Source: JAITWN01 sp034002745
Lineage (GTDB): Bacteria; Pseudomonadota; Gammaproteobacteria; SZUA-140
Direction: 5' to 3'
DNA length: 38,742 nt
Assembly (NCBI GenBank): GCA_034002745.1
Contig: JAVEZY010000025.1
Coordinates: 1-38,742, forward strand
Shown: positions 1 through 9,472 of the stretch, piece by piece
Layout of the letters: every line of letters starts with the position of its first letter
Numbering within the stretch: position 1 is the first letter of the stretch
Position numbers and translations under genes: made by a program
The notes under the pieces: model-generated
Seen by the model: only the letters and a program-made list of their open reading frames with translations
The model's database searches: none
Told to the model about the DNA's origin: nothing

Positions 1-882
1 ACCGGCGCCGCGCGCAGCCTGCAGATCGTGGCGGATGACGCCGATGGCGACCATGGTGACGCCGCTGGCCTGTCGCTGCTGGCGTTCAATGATAGCGCCA
101 CCCACATGCTGCAGACCCAGGCCGCGGCCGACGTCGAAGGTTTGGAGATCGATGGCATCGCCGTCACCAGCGCGAGCAATACGCTGACCGGCCTGATCGA
201 AGGCGTGCAGATCCGTCTGCGCGAGCCGGGTACGACGACGCTGGACATCACCCGCAACGATGATGCCTTCGTCGACGCCATCAAGGAATTCGTCGATCGC
301 TACAACGCCCTGGTCAACACCATCGGCAATCTCTCCAGCTACGACGCCGACACCGGCACCGCCGGCCAGCTGAACGGCGACAGCCTGCTGCGCACGGTGC
401 AGGGTCAGGTGCGTGACGTCATGTCTCGGCTGATCGGCAGCAACGACGCCGCCTTCCGCCACCTGTCCCAGATCGGACTCTCGCACGGCGCCGTGGACAG
501 CACGCTCAACGGCACACTGGTCCTGGACGAGAGCAGGCTTCGCGCGGCGATCGCCGAAGACCATGCCGGGGTGGCGGCGCTGTTCTCGGCCGCGAGCGGG
601 GAACAGGACGCGCCGGCCGGCTACGCGGTGGAACTCAACCGCGTCATTTCCGGCATGCTCGGCGGCAGCGGCCTGTTCGCCTCGGTCACCGAGAGCATCA
701 ACGATCGCATCGGCGACATCGGCCGTCAGCGCGAGCAGCTGGAGCTGCGCATGGCGGCGTTCGAGGAGCGCACGCGGGCGAAGTTCAACGCGATGGATAT
801 CCTCGTCGCCCAGCTGCGGTCGACCGGAAACTTCCTCACCCAGCAGCTCGACGCCCTGCCGCCCATCGGCAGGCGCGATTGA
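1..882 (+). CDS. fliD: Flagellar filament cap protein FliD, C-terminal part (5' end outside window)
   Basis: The reading frame is open from the first base, so the start lies upstream and 293 residues are visible. FliD caps the growing flagellar filament outside the cell and helps exported flagellin fold into place. The visible part shows the family's C-terminal pattern: a run matching 'F V D R Y N A L V' near residue 95, followed by helical sequence rich in leucine and arginine that ends in a long predicted coiled coil (last ~60 residues, around 'REQLELRMAAFEERTRAKF'). That coiled coil is the D0/D1 leg of the cap. Position just before fliS supports the call. The gene ends 42 bp before fliS. 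The identity is secure; the N-terminal and variable domains cannot be judged. Confidence 0.93.
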   Translation, partial: TGAARSLQIVADDADGDHGDAAGLSLLAFNDSATHMLQTQAAADVEGLEIDGIAVTSASNTLTGLIEGVQIRLREPGTTTLDITRNDDAFVDAIKEFVDRYNALVNTIGNLSSYDADTGTAGQLNGDSLLRTVQGQVRDVMSRLIGSNDAAFRHLSQIGLSHGAVDSTLNGTLVLDESRLRAAIAEDHAGVAALFSAASGEQDAPAGYAVELNRVISGMLGGSGLFASVTESINDRIGDIGRQREQLELRMAAFEERTRAKFNAMDILVAQLRSTGNFLTQQLDALPPIGRRD

Positions 883-924
883 GGCGGCTGGAGACCAACA
901 ATCTCAGGAGAGACGGAGACATCG

Positions 925-1350
925 ATGAATCGCATGGGCAATGTGCTGAAGGGCTACCGCGCGGCGGGATTGCAGGAAGTGGTCGAAAGCGCCAGTCCGC
1001 ACGCCCTGATCCGGATGATGATGGAGGGTGCCCTCGATCGCATCGCCTCGGCCAAGGGGTGCATGGAGCGCGGCGCGATCGCGGAGAAGGGCGCGCAGAT
1101 CGGGCTGGTGATCTCGATCATCGATGGCCTGCGCGTCAGCCTCGACCGCAAGGCAGGCGGCGAGCTGGCCACCAACCTCGATAGCCTCTACGACTACATG
1201 ATGCATCGGCTGTTCGAGGCCAATGTGCGCAACGAGCCCGCCTACCTCGATGAAGTCGCTGGACTGTTGCGTCAGGTGAAGGATGCCTGGAATGCGATTC
1301 CCGAGGAATTCCATGGCGCGCGTCCTGCCGCCACGGCGGCCGCGCAATGA
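925..1350 (+). CDS. fliS: Flagellin export chaperone FliS
   Basis: This encodes 141 residues, the usual size for FliS (about 125-140). FliS binds the C-terminus of flagellin in the cytoplasm, prevents premature polymerisation and delivers it to FlhA. The N-terminal part contains the family pattern 'Y' then 'SPHALIRMMMEGAL' (residues ~24-37), with a later helix 'LDSLYDYMMHRLFEAN' typical of the four-helix bundle. A GGAG element at 915-918 lies 6 nt before the ATG. The stop overlaps the ATG of the next gene (ATGA), so the two are probably translationally coupled. The C-terminus ends in an alanine-rich tail. The call is firm on sequence and location. Confidence 0.95.
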   Translation: MNRMGNVLKGYRAAGLQEVVESASPHALIRMMMEGALDRIASAKGCMERGAIAEKGAQIGLVISIIDGLRVSLDRKAGGELATNLDSLYDYMMHRLFEANVRNEPAYLDEVAGLLRQVKDAWNAIPEEFHGARPAATAAAQ

Positions 1351-1640
1351 CGGTCGATGCCGCGCAGGCGGTGCTGGAGTGCAGTGAGCGCATGCTGGCC
1401 GCCGCCAATGCCGGCCGCTGGGATGACCTCACCCGGCTGGAACGGGAGCGCCGGGCGCTGCTGGAGTATCTGTTCGCGCCCGGGGCCGTCGTCGATGCCG
1501 GCGCACTCGCACGGCTGGGGCGGATCAACGACGAGATCGTCACGCTCGGGGAGTCTCACCGCGATGAACTGCGCCGCACGCTGGAGGACGGCCGGTCCCG
1601 GCGCCGCGCGGCCGAAGCCTACCGGGCAGGCGCGGGCTGA
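1347..1640 (+). CDS. fliT: FliT-like flagellar export chaperone
   Basis: This is a 97-residue, strongly helical and charged protein whose ATG overlaps the fliS stop by 4 nt. FliT is a chaperone for the cap protein FliD and a modulator of flagellar export. The family diverges fast, so the assignment rests on size, helical content, the 'W D D L T R L E R E R R A L L' segment (residues ~25-39) that resembles the FliT N-terminal helix, and the fliD-fliS-fliT order. No catalytic residues are expected. In enterobacteria FliT also inhibits the FlhDC master regulator; this window has FleQ instead, so that role is not assumed. A distant unrelated helical protein cannot be fully excluded. Confidence 0.7.
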   Translation: MTVDAAQAVLECSERMLAAANAGRWDDLTRLERERRALLEYLFAPGAVVDAGALARLGRINDEIVTLGESHRDELRRTLEDGRSRRRAAEAYRAGAG

Positions 1641-1652
1641 GGCGCGCCGCCG

Positions 1653-1681
1653 TTGTCCATCCCGACGCCATCCGGTATGGT
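1653..1681 (+). promoter_or_regulatory. Candidate sigma-70 promoter for the PilZ gene (leaderless)
   Basis: TTGTCC at 1653-1658 and TATGGT at 1676-1681 are separated by exactly 17 bp, each matching 4 of 6 consensus bases. Transcription would start at about 1688, which is the ATG of the PilZ gene. No Shine-Dalgarno sequence is visible before that ATG, so a leaderless message is possible. This is a pattern match only. Confidence 0.35.
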
Positions 1682-1687
1682 CCACTC

Positions 1688-2266
1688 ATGAACGGGAATG
1701 ACGCCACCAGCTTCGGTACCGGTCTCTGCTACGAGGACGTGTTGCCGCTGCGCTGGCGGCGGAGCGACGATGCGCATTCGCTGGCGCGCAGCCTCGCGAT
1801 CAATCTCGGCAATGAACAGTTGCTGCGCCACCTGGCGGCGGTGGATGAGTTCCGCGGCGAAGGCGGCGAGGACGATTCGCAGACCGCTCATGATCTGCAT
1901 CGGCTGGAAAGCAAGCTCGACCTGCTGATCGACCTCATCGGGGAACTGCTCACGCGTCAAGCCGATCTGCCCGTGGCCGCGCCGGTACGGCTCTGCGCCG
2001 AGACCCTGGTCTGGACCTGTGCCCCCGGCGCTGCTCCGGCCACGGGTGATTTCATCGAGGCCGATGTATTCCTCAGTCCACGTTATCCCCGTCCGCTGGT
2101 GATATTTGGCGTCATCGAGTCGGTGCAGGCCGAAGACGACGGCCGGGCACGGGTATCGCTGCGTTACCGTGAACTGAGCGCAGGCGTGCGCAGCGCGCTC
2201 GAGAAAACCATCTTCCGCCAGCACCGTCGCATGGTCGCCCAGGCGCGCCAGGGAAGCCGGCGTTAG
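1688..2266 (+). CDS. Atypical PilZ-domain protein, probable cyclic-di-GMP-linked flagellar/motility effector
   Basis: This 192-residue protein has three parts. The N-terminal stretch (1-60) contains 'YEDVLPLRW'. A long amphipathic helix with leucine heptads follows (about 67-91, 'DLHRLESKLDLLIDLIGELL'). The C-terminal PilZ-like barrel (about 98-182) ends in 'IFRQHRRMVA'. The canonical RxxxR and (D/N)xSxxG ligand motifs are not seen, so it resembles the atypical PilZ type, including the helical tetrameric form described in Xanthomonas, and may not bind cyclic di-GMP directly. It lies between the filament chaperones and fleQ, which points to a role in flagellar function or its switch-off. No ribosome-binding site is evident before the only good ATG. 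Confidence 0.75.
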   Translation: MNGNDATSFGTGLCYEDVLPLRWRRSDDAHSLARSLAINLGNEQLLRHLAAVDEFRGEGGEDDSQTAHDLHRLESKLDLLIDLIGELLTRQADLPVAAPVRLCAETLVWTCAPGAAPATGDFIEADVFLSPRYPRPLVIFGVIESVQAEDDGRARVSLRYRELSAGVRSALEKTIFRQHRRMVAQARQGSRR

Positions 2267-2313
2267 CTTCTCCCTCCTCTTTCATCCTGCCGCAGTCGCT
2301 CGGTGCCGGGTTT

Positions 2314-2343
2314 TTGACATGGCGCCGACGAATGGATTAGGCT
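2314..2343 (+). promoter_or_regulatory. Candidate sigma-70 promoter of fleQ
   Basis: A perfect TTGACA at 2314-2319 is followed after 18 bp by TAGGCT at 2338-2343, which keeps the important first, second and last bases of the -10 element. Transcription would begin near 2350, about 75 nt before the fleQ ATG. A housekeeping promoter is expected for the top regulator of the hierarchy. Unverified by experiment. Confidence 0.5.
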
Positions 2344-2424
2344 GTGCGTGCAAGGAAATCTCGGTCCAGCACAAATAGAAGAATGCGCCGTCGCGACGGC
2401 AAGTGATACTGGAGGGGAAAGCGG

Positions 2425-3855
2425 ATGGAATCCGTTCTGATCGTGGATCCGGATCGTCAGCGGTCGCAATGCCTGACGGCCGTTCTGAATCTCATCGACT
2501 ATGAAGCAGTGGAGAGCGATGGAGCCGGCCAGTGGAGCGCTCCGGAGCGCAGCCCCGAACAATTCAGCGCGGTCATCGTCGCCGACACTGGGGAGGGGAT
2601 CGACGGCCTGATCAGCGGGCTGCGAGCGTGGGGACCGCGCATGCCGCTCATCCTGCTGCAGGACGGCAGGAACCATTCACGCCTTTCCGCCGAAGCACAG
2701 GCACAGCTGCTCGGCACGCTGCATACGCCCGTCAAGTACAAGGAACTCACCAGCCTGCTGCAGCAGGCCGATATCTTCCGCAAGGCCCGCAGCGGGGATG
2801 CCGCCGCCAGCAGCAACTCAACGGAACTCTTTCGCAGCCTGGTCGGCAACAGCCGCGAGATCCGTCGCGTCCGCAAGCTGATCGAACAGGTCGCCGACTC
2901 GGACGCCACGGTGCTGATCCTCGGCGAATCCGGCACCGGCAAGGAAGTCGTCGCGCGCAACATCCATTACCACTCCACCCGGCGCAGCAAGCCCTTCGTG
3001 CCGATCAACTGCGGCGCCATTCCCGGCGATCTGCTCGAGAGCGAACTGTTCGGGCATGAGAAGGGCGCCTTCACCGGCGCCATCAGCGCGCGCCAGGGCC
3101 GCTTCGAAATGGCCGAAGGCGGCACCCTGTTCCTCGACGAAATCGGGGACATGAGCATGCACATGCAGGTGAAGCTGCTGCGCGTGCTGCAGGAACGGAC
3201 CTTCGAGCGCGTCGGCAGCAACAAGACGCTGACCGCGGACGTGCGCATCGTCGCCGCCACCCATCGCAATCTGGAGAAGGCGATCGAGGAGGGCAAGTTC
3301 CGCGAGGATCTCTATTATCGCCTCAATGTGTTTCCGATCGAGATGCCGCCGCTGCGCGAACGCGGCGAAGACGTCCCGCTGCTGATCCGCGAACTGATCA
3401 CGCGTCTGGAGCATGAGAAGCGGGGTTCGGTGCGCCTGACGCAGGGGGCGATCCTCGCGCTGATGCATTATCACTGGCCGGGCAACGTGCGCGAACTCGC
3501 CAATGCCATCGAGCGTCTGGTGATCATGCATCCCTACGGCGTGGTCGACGTCCATGATTTGCCGCCGAAGTATCAGCCCGAGCCCGGCGAGGCCAGCGGA
3601 CGCATCACCGCCGCCTCCCTGGTGCATGAGCCGGCGCCGATCATGGTGGACGGCGTCGAGGCGCCGCGGCTGCCGCGCGATGGCATCGATCTCAAGCAGC
3701 ATCTCACCGAACTCGAGTGCAATCTGATCAAGCAGGCGCTAGATGATGCCGAAGGCATCGTCGCTCATGCCGCCAACCGGCTCGGGCTGCGGCGCACGAC
3801 GCTGGTCGAGAAGCTGCGCAAGTACGGTCTGCAACGCGCCGATCACGTGACGTAA
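2425..3855 (+). CDS. fleQ: Flagellar master regulator FleQ (FlrA), sigma-54-dependent enhancer-binding protein
   Basis: This 476-residue transcription activator drives RpoN-dependent flagellar genes. Domains in order are a FleQ-type receiver-like domain (1-125), an AAA+ domain (about 135-370) and a Fis-type helix-turn-helix at the C-terminus. The Walker A motif is GESGTGKE (167-174) and the sigma-54 contact loop is GAFTGA (214-219). Residues reported to form the cyclic-di-GMP pocket of Pseudomonas FleQ are present: LFRS (135-138), the arginine-asparagine after Walker A ('KEVVARN') and 'EHEKR'. The receiver-like domain has no evident phospho-accepting aspartate in a typical setting, as in FleQ generally. 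GGAGG (2411-2415) precedes the ATG. Close similarity to Pseudomonas FleQ along the whole length makes the call firm. Confidence 0.96.
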   Translation: MESVLIVDPDRQRSQCLTAVLNLIDYEAVESDGAGQWSAPERSPEQFSAVIVADTGEGIDGLISGLRAWGPRMPLILLQDGRNHSRLSAEAQAQLLGTLHTPVKYKELTSLLQQADIFRKARSGDAAASSNSTELFRSLVGNSREIRRVRKLIEQVADSDATVLILGESGTGKEVVARNIHYHSTRRSKPFVPINCGAIPGDLLESELFGHEKGAFTGAISARQGRFEMAEGGTLFLDEIGDMSMHMQVKLLRVLQERTFERVGSNKTLTADVRIVAATHRNLEKAIEEGKFREDLYYRLNVFPIEMPPLRERGEDVPLLIRELITRLEHEKRGSVRLTQGAILALMHYHWPGNVRELANAIERLVIMHPYGVVDVHDLPPKYQPEPGEASGRITAASLVHEPAPIMVDGVEAPRLPRDGIDLKQHLTELECNLIKQALDDAEGIVAHAANRLGLRRTTLVEKLRKYGLQRADHVT

Positions 3856-3916
3856 GGTTGACGCCTGCGTTGCGTGATCATCCCTAACTATCTGAAGTAA
3901 CTCCAAAAATACATTC

Positions 3917-3932
3917 AGGCATGCTAGTTGCT
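3917..3932 (+). promoter_or_regulatory. Sigma-54 (RpoN) promoter of fleSR
   Basis: AGGCATGCTAGTTGCT matches the -24/-12 consensus TGGCACG-N4-TTGC(A/T) at 10 of 12 defined positions. GG (3918-3919) and GC (3930-3931) are exactly 10 bp apart. Transcription would start near 3943, about 43 nt before the fleS ATG. FleQ-dependent expression of fleSR from such a promoter is known in Pseudomonas. Confidence 0.8.
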
Positions 3933-3985
3933 AAGTGATCGGCACGACGGTTCCGCGGGAGCCGTCGGATCACGGAGGTGGCTGC

Positions 3986-5067
3986 ATGAATTCCGAACGC
4001 CCGATAGCGGCGAGCGATTGCGACGACGGACGCGCGAGCCTGCTCGACGTGCTGCCCGCCGGCGTCGTGGTGGTAGACGCGCGCGGGCGGGTGACTGACT
4101 GCAATCCGGCGGCCGAAGCGCTGCTCGGCGCGCCGCTCGTCGGCGCCGCCTGGCGCGGAATCGTCGGACGCGCGCTTGCGGCGCCGAGCGGCGCGGACCT
4201 GCATGAGGAGACCGACGGCGTTCGGCTCGCCAACGGTCGCATCGTGAACGTCGTCACCTCGCCACTCGGCAGTCGCCGCGGGCAGGTGGTGCTGCTCACC
4301 GATGTGACGGCCGCCGGTGCGGCGCGTTCCGCAATCGCGCGCCAGCGCCGTCTCGCCGCGATCGGACAGACCGTCGCCGGCCTGTCCCATCAGCTGCGCA
4401 CACCGCTCGCCTCGGCGCTGCTCTACGTTTCCCAGCTCGAACACCCCGAACTGTCCGCGGCAAAGCGCGAGCGCTCGACCGCGAAGCTGCGCGGCTGCCT
4501 CGACCATCTCGACCGCCTGGTCCGCGAACTGCTCAACTGGGCTGGCGGCGGCGCCATGCGTGCCGGCGACGTCGCCATCTCCGAACTGCTTGCCACCTTC
4601 CGCGCCCACGTCGGCGATACGCTGGGCGGCCGCTGCCGTCTGGATATCGTCGACGATGCCGGCAGCGCACGGGTCCGCGGCAATCGTGACGCTCTCCTCA
4701 CCGCGCTCCAGGCGTTGATGGAGAATGCGGTGCAGGCCTGCGCCAGCGTGCCGCGGGCCGGCCACCTTCGGCTGCTCGCGCGGCGCGCCGACACCGACGC
4801 GTTCGAGATCACACTGAGCGATGACGGACCCGGTATGTCCGAGGATTTGCGCGGGCGTGTTACCCAGCCATTCTTCACCACTCGAACGAACGGGACCGGC
4901 CTCGGCCTTGCGGTCGCCGAAGCCGTGGCCAAGGCGCACGGCGGCGTGCTGTGGATCGAATCACAACAGGGCCTGGGAACCACGGTGGGACTGCGGCTGC
5001 CGCTGGCGCAGCCGGTTACCCGGTCAGCCATGGCGGCCGGGGCCGCCGCATCATTGGAGAGAGCGGG

Positions 5068-5071
<4 letters not shown>
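3986..5071 (+). CDS. fleS: Flagellar sensor histidine kinase FleS (FlrB)
   Basis: This encodes a 361-residue soluble histidine kinase that phosphorylates FleR. A PAS-like domain occupies about 20-110 ('VLPAGVVVVDARGRVTDCNPAA'-type start). The dimerisation/phosphoacceptor helix carries H135 in 'LSHQLRTPLAS'. The ATPase domain has an N box (N247 in 'ENAVQAC'), a G1 box (D279-D280-G281-P-G) and a G2 box 'GTGLGLAVA'. No membrane segment is present, as expected for FleS. The start at 3986 was chosen because GGAGGT (3974-3979) lies 6 nt upstream and the sigma-54 start site lies between it and the longer in-frame opening at 3935. The stop overlaps the fleR start (ATGA). Confidence 0.93.
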
Positions 5072-6405
<1,334 letters not shown>

Positions 6406-6445
6406 GAACGGGCCGAAGCGTGCATGGAACAGGTGAGGTGAAGAG

Positions 6446-6763
6446 ATGAGCGAAATCGGATCGGCACAGATGTTGTCCCAGCTGCGGGCGATGGCCGCTG
6501 CCGCGGGCACCGGTCAGGCGCCCTTGCCCGAGGGCGTAGATCAGGGACGCTTCTCCGAGCTGTTGATGAAGGCGGTCGATCATGTCAACGAATCGCAGCA
6601 GACGGTCAGCCGGATGCGTGAGGATTTCCAGCTGGGCGGTCCGGTCGATCTGTCCGAGGTCATGATCGCGTCGCAGAAATCCAGCCTCGAATTCCAGATG
6701 CTGCTGCAGGTGCGCAACAAGTTCATCAATGCGTACCAGGAAGTCATGAACATGCAGATCTGA
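6446..6763 (+). CDS. fliE: Flagellar hook-basal body protein FliE
   Basis: This 105-residue protein is the normal size for FliE, which joins the MS ring (FliF) to the rod in the periplasm and is the first substrate of the export apparatus. The C-terminal half carries the family signature: 'VDLSEVMIASQKSSLEFQ' followed by 'LQVRNKFINAYQEVMNMQI' at the very end. The GAGGTGAAGAG purine run just before the ATG serves as ribosome-binding site. The -24/-12-like sequence at 6409-6424 is weak and would leave almost no leader, so no promoter is claimed here. It is followed by fliF after 57 bp. Confidence 0.95.
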   Translation: MSEIGSAQMLSQLRAMAAAAGTGQAPLPEGVDQGRFSELLMKAVDHVNESQQTVSRMREDFQLGGPVDLSEVMIASQKSSLEFQMLLQVRNKFINAYQEVMNMQI

Positions 6764-6820
6764 TTCCGGCCTTGGGGGCGGGTCCGATGGCACGACTAAA
6801 GTAATACGGGAAACGAAGAT

Positions 6821-8431
6821 ATGGCGATGGTAAAGGCTGAAAGCATGGCTCTCCCGGCAAGGGGATTCTTCGCGCTGCCGCTGGTGCGACAGCTCGGTCT
6901 GATGGCGGGTCTCGCCGCGAGTGTCGCGCTCGGGATGGCCATGGTGCTGTGGGCGCAGCAGCCGGATCACCGCATGCTGTATGCGAATCTCAACTCCCAG
7001 GATTCTGCGGCTATCGTCGAATCGCTGCGCAAGGCCGGTATCGATCACTCGCTGGCCGACGGCACCGCTACCGTGCTGGTGCCGGCCGATCGCGTGCATG
7101 AGGCGCGGCTGCATCTGGCGGGCGAGGGGCTGCCGCGCGGCGTCGGTTCCGGCTTCGAACTGCTGGACAACCAGAAGGGCTTCGGCGTCAGCCAGTTCAT
7201 GGAGAATGCCCGCTACCAGCGCGCGCTCGAGGGCGAGCTGGCGATGACCATCGGCTCGATCAACGCAGTCCGCGGGGCGCGTCTCCATCTGGCCATACCC
7301 CGGCAGACCGCATTCGCGCGCAACCAGAAGCGCCCTTCGGCCTCGGTGATGCTGGATCTGTATCCCGGGCGCACGCTGAGCGAGGTGCAGGCCGCCGCCA
7401 TCAGCCATCTGGTCGCCGCGAGCATTCCCAACCTGGATGTGGATCGCGTCACCATCATTGATCAGCACGGGCGTCTGCTCACGCCGGAAACCGGAGATCA
7501 GGACTTGCGCCTGAGCGCCACGCAGTTCGAGTACCGCCGGCGGGTGGAGGAGTCCTACATCAAGCGCATCGAGGACATCCTGACGCCGATCATGGGGCCG
7601 GGCGCGGTAAAGGCGCAGGTGAATGCCGAGCTCGATTTCACCGTCACCGAGCAGACCCAGGAAACGTTCTCGCCCGAAGAGCGCGTGCGCAGCGAGCAGC
7701 TGGTGGAAGAGAACGTCAGTGGCGGACGTCTGCCGATGGGCGTGCCTGGCAGCCTGTCAAACCAGCCGCCGGGCGAGGGGGAGCAGGCGGATGACACCGC
7801 TGGTGCCGGCAGCAGTTCGCGGCGCAACGTGCGCAACTACGAGCTCGACAAGACCATCAGCCACAGCCGCATGAGCGGCGGCGTAGTGCGCCGGCTGTCG
7901 GCAGCGGTGGTGATCGATCATCGCACCGTGGTCGGCGATGACGGTACCCCGGTGCGCGCATCCCTCGGCGAGGAGGAGATGGAGCGGATCACGGCGCTGG
8001 TCCGTGAGGCGGTCGGCTTCGATGCCGAGCGCGGCGACAGCGTGAACGTGGTCAATGCGCCCTTCAGTCTGCCCACCGAGACCGGCATCGAGACGCCCGA
8101 ACCCTCGCTCACCGAACGTTTCGATTTCGTCGGCATGGCGAAGCAGGCCGCAGCCCTGGTGGTGGTGCTGTTCCTGGTGCTCGGCGTGCTCAGGCCGGTG
8201 CTGCGTGATCTCGCCGCGCGCGGCGGACGCATTCCTTCGCCGCAGGCCCTGCCGGCGGGTGCGGGACAACTCGCGGACGATCAGCTCACGCTCGGTGGTC
8301 CGGCGGCAACCGCGGCGCTGCCGAAGGCGGCGCCGAGCTTCGAAGAGAAGCTGGATGCAATACGCGGTCTCGTCGCCAGCGATCCCAAGCGGGTCGCGCA
8401 GGTGGTGCGCAACTGGGTGGCTGCGGAGTAG
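6821..8431 (+). CDS. fliF: Flagellar MS-ring protein FliF
   Basis: This 536-residue inner-membrane protein builds the MS ring, the base on which rotor and export gate assemble. It has an N-terminal membrane segment (about residues 26-46, 'LGLMAGLAASVALGMAMVLW') and a second near residue 445 ('QAAALVVVLFLVLGVLRPVL'), with the periplasmic ring-building region between them. The cytoplasmic tail ends in 'DPKRVAQVVRNWVAAE', the FliG-binding peptide. The 'LDNQKGFGVSQFMENARYQRALEGEL' region is highly typical. Two later in-frame ATGs lie within the first nine codons, so the exact start is uncertain by a few residues. fliG follows 18 bp downstream. Confidence 0.96.
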   Translation: MAMVKAESMALPARGFFALPLVRQLGLMAGLAASVALGMAMVLWAQQPDHRMLYANLNSQDSAAIVESLRKAGIDHSLADGTATVLVPADRVHEARLHLAGEGLPRGVGSGFELLDNQKGFGVSQFMENARYQRALEGELAMTIGSINAVRGARLHLAIPRQTAFARNQKRPSASVMLDLYPGRTLSEVQAAAISHLVAASIPNLDVDRVTIIDQHGRLLTPETGDQDLRLSATQFEYRRRVEESYIKRIEDILTPIMGPGAVKAQVNAELDFTVTEQTQETFSPEERVRSEQLVEENVSGGRLPMGVPGSLSNQPPGEGEQADDTAGAGSSSRRNVRNYELDKTISHSRMSGGVVRRLSAAVVIDHRTVVGDDGTPVRASLGEEEMERITALVREAVGFDAERGDSVNVVNAPFSLPTETGIETPEPSLTERFDFVGMAKQAAALVVVLFLVLGVLRPVLRDLAARGGRIPSPQALPAGAGQLADDQLTLGGPAATAALPKAAPSFEEKLDAIRGLVASDPKRVAQVVRNWVAAE

Positions 8432-8449
8432 CGAGCGGAGATCGCCTTC

Positions 8450-9472
8450 ATGGACAGAAAGAAACAGGTATCCACCACCAGCGTCAGCAGCGTCGAGCGC
8501 GCAGCCATTCTGCTCCTCAGTCTGGGCGAGCAGAATGCCGCAGAAGTGCTCAAGCTCATCGGCCCCAAGGAAGTGCACCGGGTGAGCAGCGCGATGGCGG
8601 GGCTGAAGCAGGTGTCATCCGAACAGGCCGACGCGGTGCTGAACGACTTCGTCGATGCGGTGGGCAAGGAGACTTCCTACGCGGTGGGTTCACGCGAGTA
8701 TCTGCGCAACGTACTGGTCAAGGCGCTCGGCGAGGAGCGCGCCGGAAGCATTCTGGAGCGGGTGCTTTCGGTCGAGGATTCGGCGGGACTGGAGCAGCTC
8801 AAGTGGATGGACTCGCGCGCCATCGTCGATGTGGTCAAGCTGGAGCATCCGCAGATCATCGCCGTAGTGCTGTCGTATCTCGATTGCGAGCAGGCGGCCG
8901 AAGTGCTGGCACAGCTCCCGGATAAGCTGCGTGCCGACGTGCTGCTGCGCGTGGCGGTGCTCGACCGACTGCAGCCCTCGGCGCTGCAGGAACTCAATCG
9001 CGTCATCGAAGAGCAGTTCCTCGGCAGCTCGGCGGCCAAGTCTTCGGGCCTTGGCGGCGTCAAGGTGGCGGCGGACATCCTCAATCTGGTCGAGCCCGCC
9101 GTCGAGGGCGTGATCATGGATCAGGTGGCCGAGTACAACAACGAGCTGGCGGCCCGCATCCAGGATCTGATGTTCGTGTTCGACGATCTGTCCGGCATCG
9201 GTGATCGCGACATCCAGACGCTGCTGCGCGAGGTCTCCAGCGATACGCTGGTGCTCGCCCTCAAGGGCGCGGACGAGAGGGTCAAGGAAAAGATGTTCCG
9301 CAACATGTCCAAGCGTGCCGCCGAAATGCTGCGCGACGATCTGGAGGCGAAGGGGCCGGTCAGGTTGAGCGAGGTCGAGTCGTCGCAGAAGGAAATTCTC
9401 GCCGTGGCGCGCCGCCTCAACGAATCGGGAGATATATCGCTTGGAGCCAAGGGCGGAGAGGAATATGTCTAG
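8450..9472 (+). CDS. fliG: Flagellar motor switch protein FliG
   Basis: This 340-residue rotor protein sits on the cytoplasmic face of the MS ring and transmits stator force through its C-terminal domain. Visible hallmarks are the EHPQ motif ('LEHPQIIAVVLSYL') of the middle domain, the MFVF motif ('LMFVFDDL') of the C-terminal hinge, and the charged torque helix region 'LREVSSDTLVLALKGADERVKEKMFRNMSKRAAEMLRDDL'. The length agrees with the family (about 330-340). Its last codons overlap the fliH start by 8 nt. The final 'GGEEYV' codons also form the fliH ribosome-binding site. Confidence 0.96.
   Translation: MDRKKQVSTTSVSSVERAAILLLSLGEQNAAEVLKLIGPKEVHRVSSAMAGLKQVSSEQADAVLNDFVDAVGKETSYAVGSREYLRNVLVKALGEERAGSILERVLSVEDSAGLEQLKWMDSRAIVDVVKLEHPQIIAVVLSYLDCEQAAEVLAQLPDKLRADVLLRVAVLDRLQPSALQELNRVIEEQFLGSSAAKSSGLGGVKVAADILNLVEPAVEGVIMDQVAEYNNELAARIQDLMFVFDDLSGIGDRDIQTLLREVSSDTLVLALKGADERVKEKMFRNMSKRAAEMLRDDLEAKGPVRLSEVESSQKEILAVARRLNESGDISLGAKGGEEYV

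Noticed and set aside
6409..6424. CGGGCCGAAGCGTGCA upstream of fliE, considered as a sigma-54 promoter
   Set aside because: Only 8 of 12 positions match and the start near 6435 would remove part of the ribosome-binding region of fliE.
6460..6475. GGCAC-N5-TTG sequence at the beginning of fliE
   Set aside because: It lies inside the fliE coding sequence and has GT at the -12 position.
6788..6803. TGGCACG with a poor -12 element just before fliF, considered as a sigma-54 promoter
   Set aside because: The -12 part is AAGTA, with GT in place of GC, and the predicted start would leave only about 8 nt before the fliF ATG, removing its ribosome-binding site.
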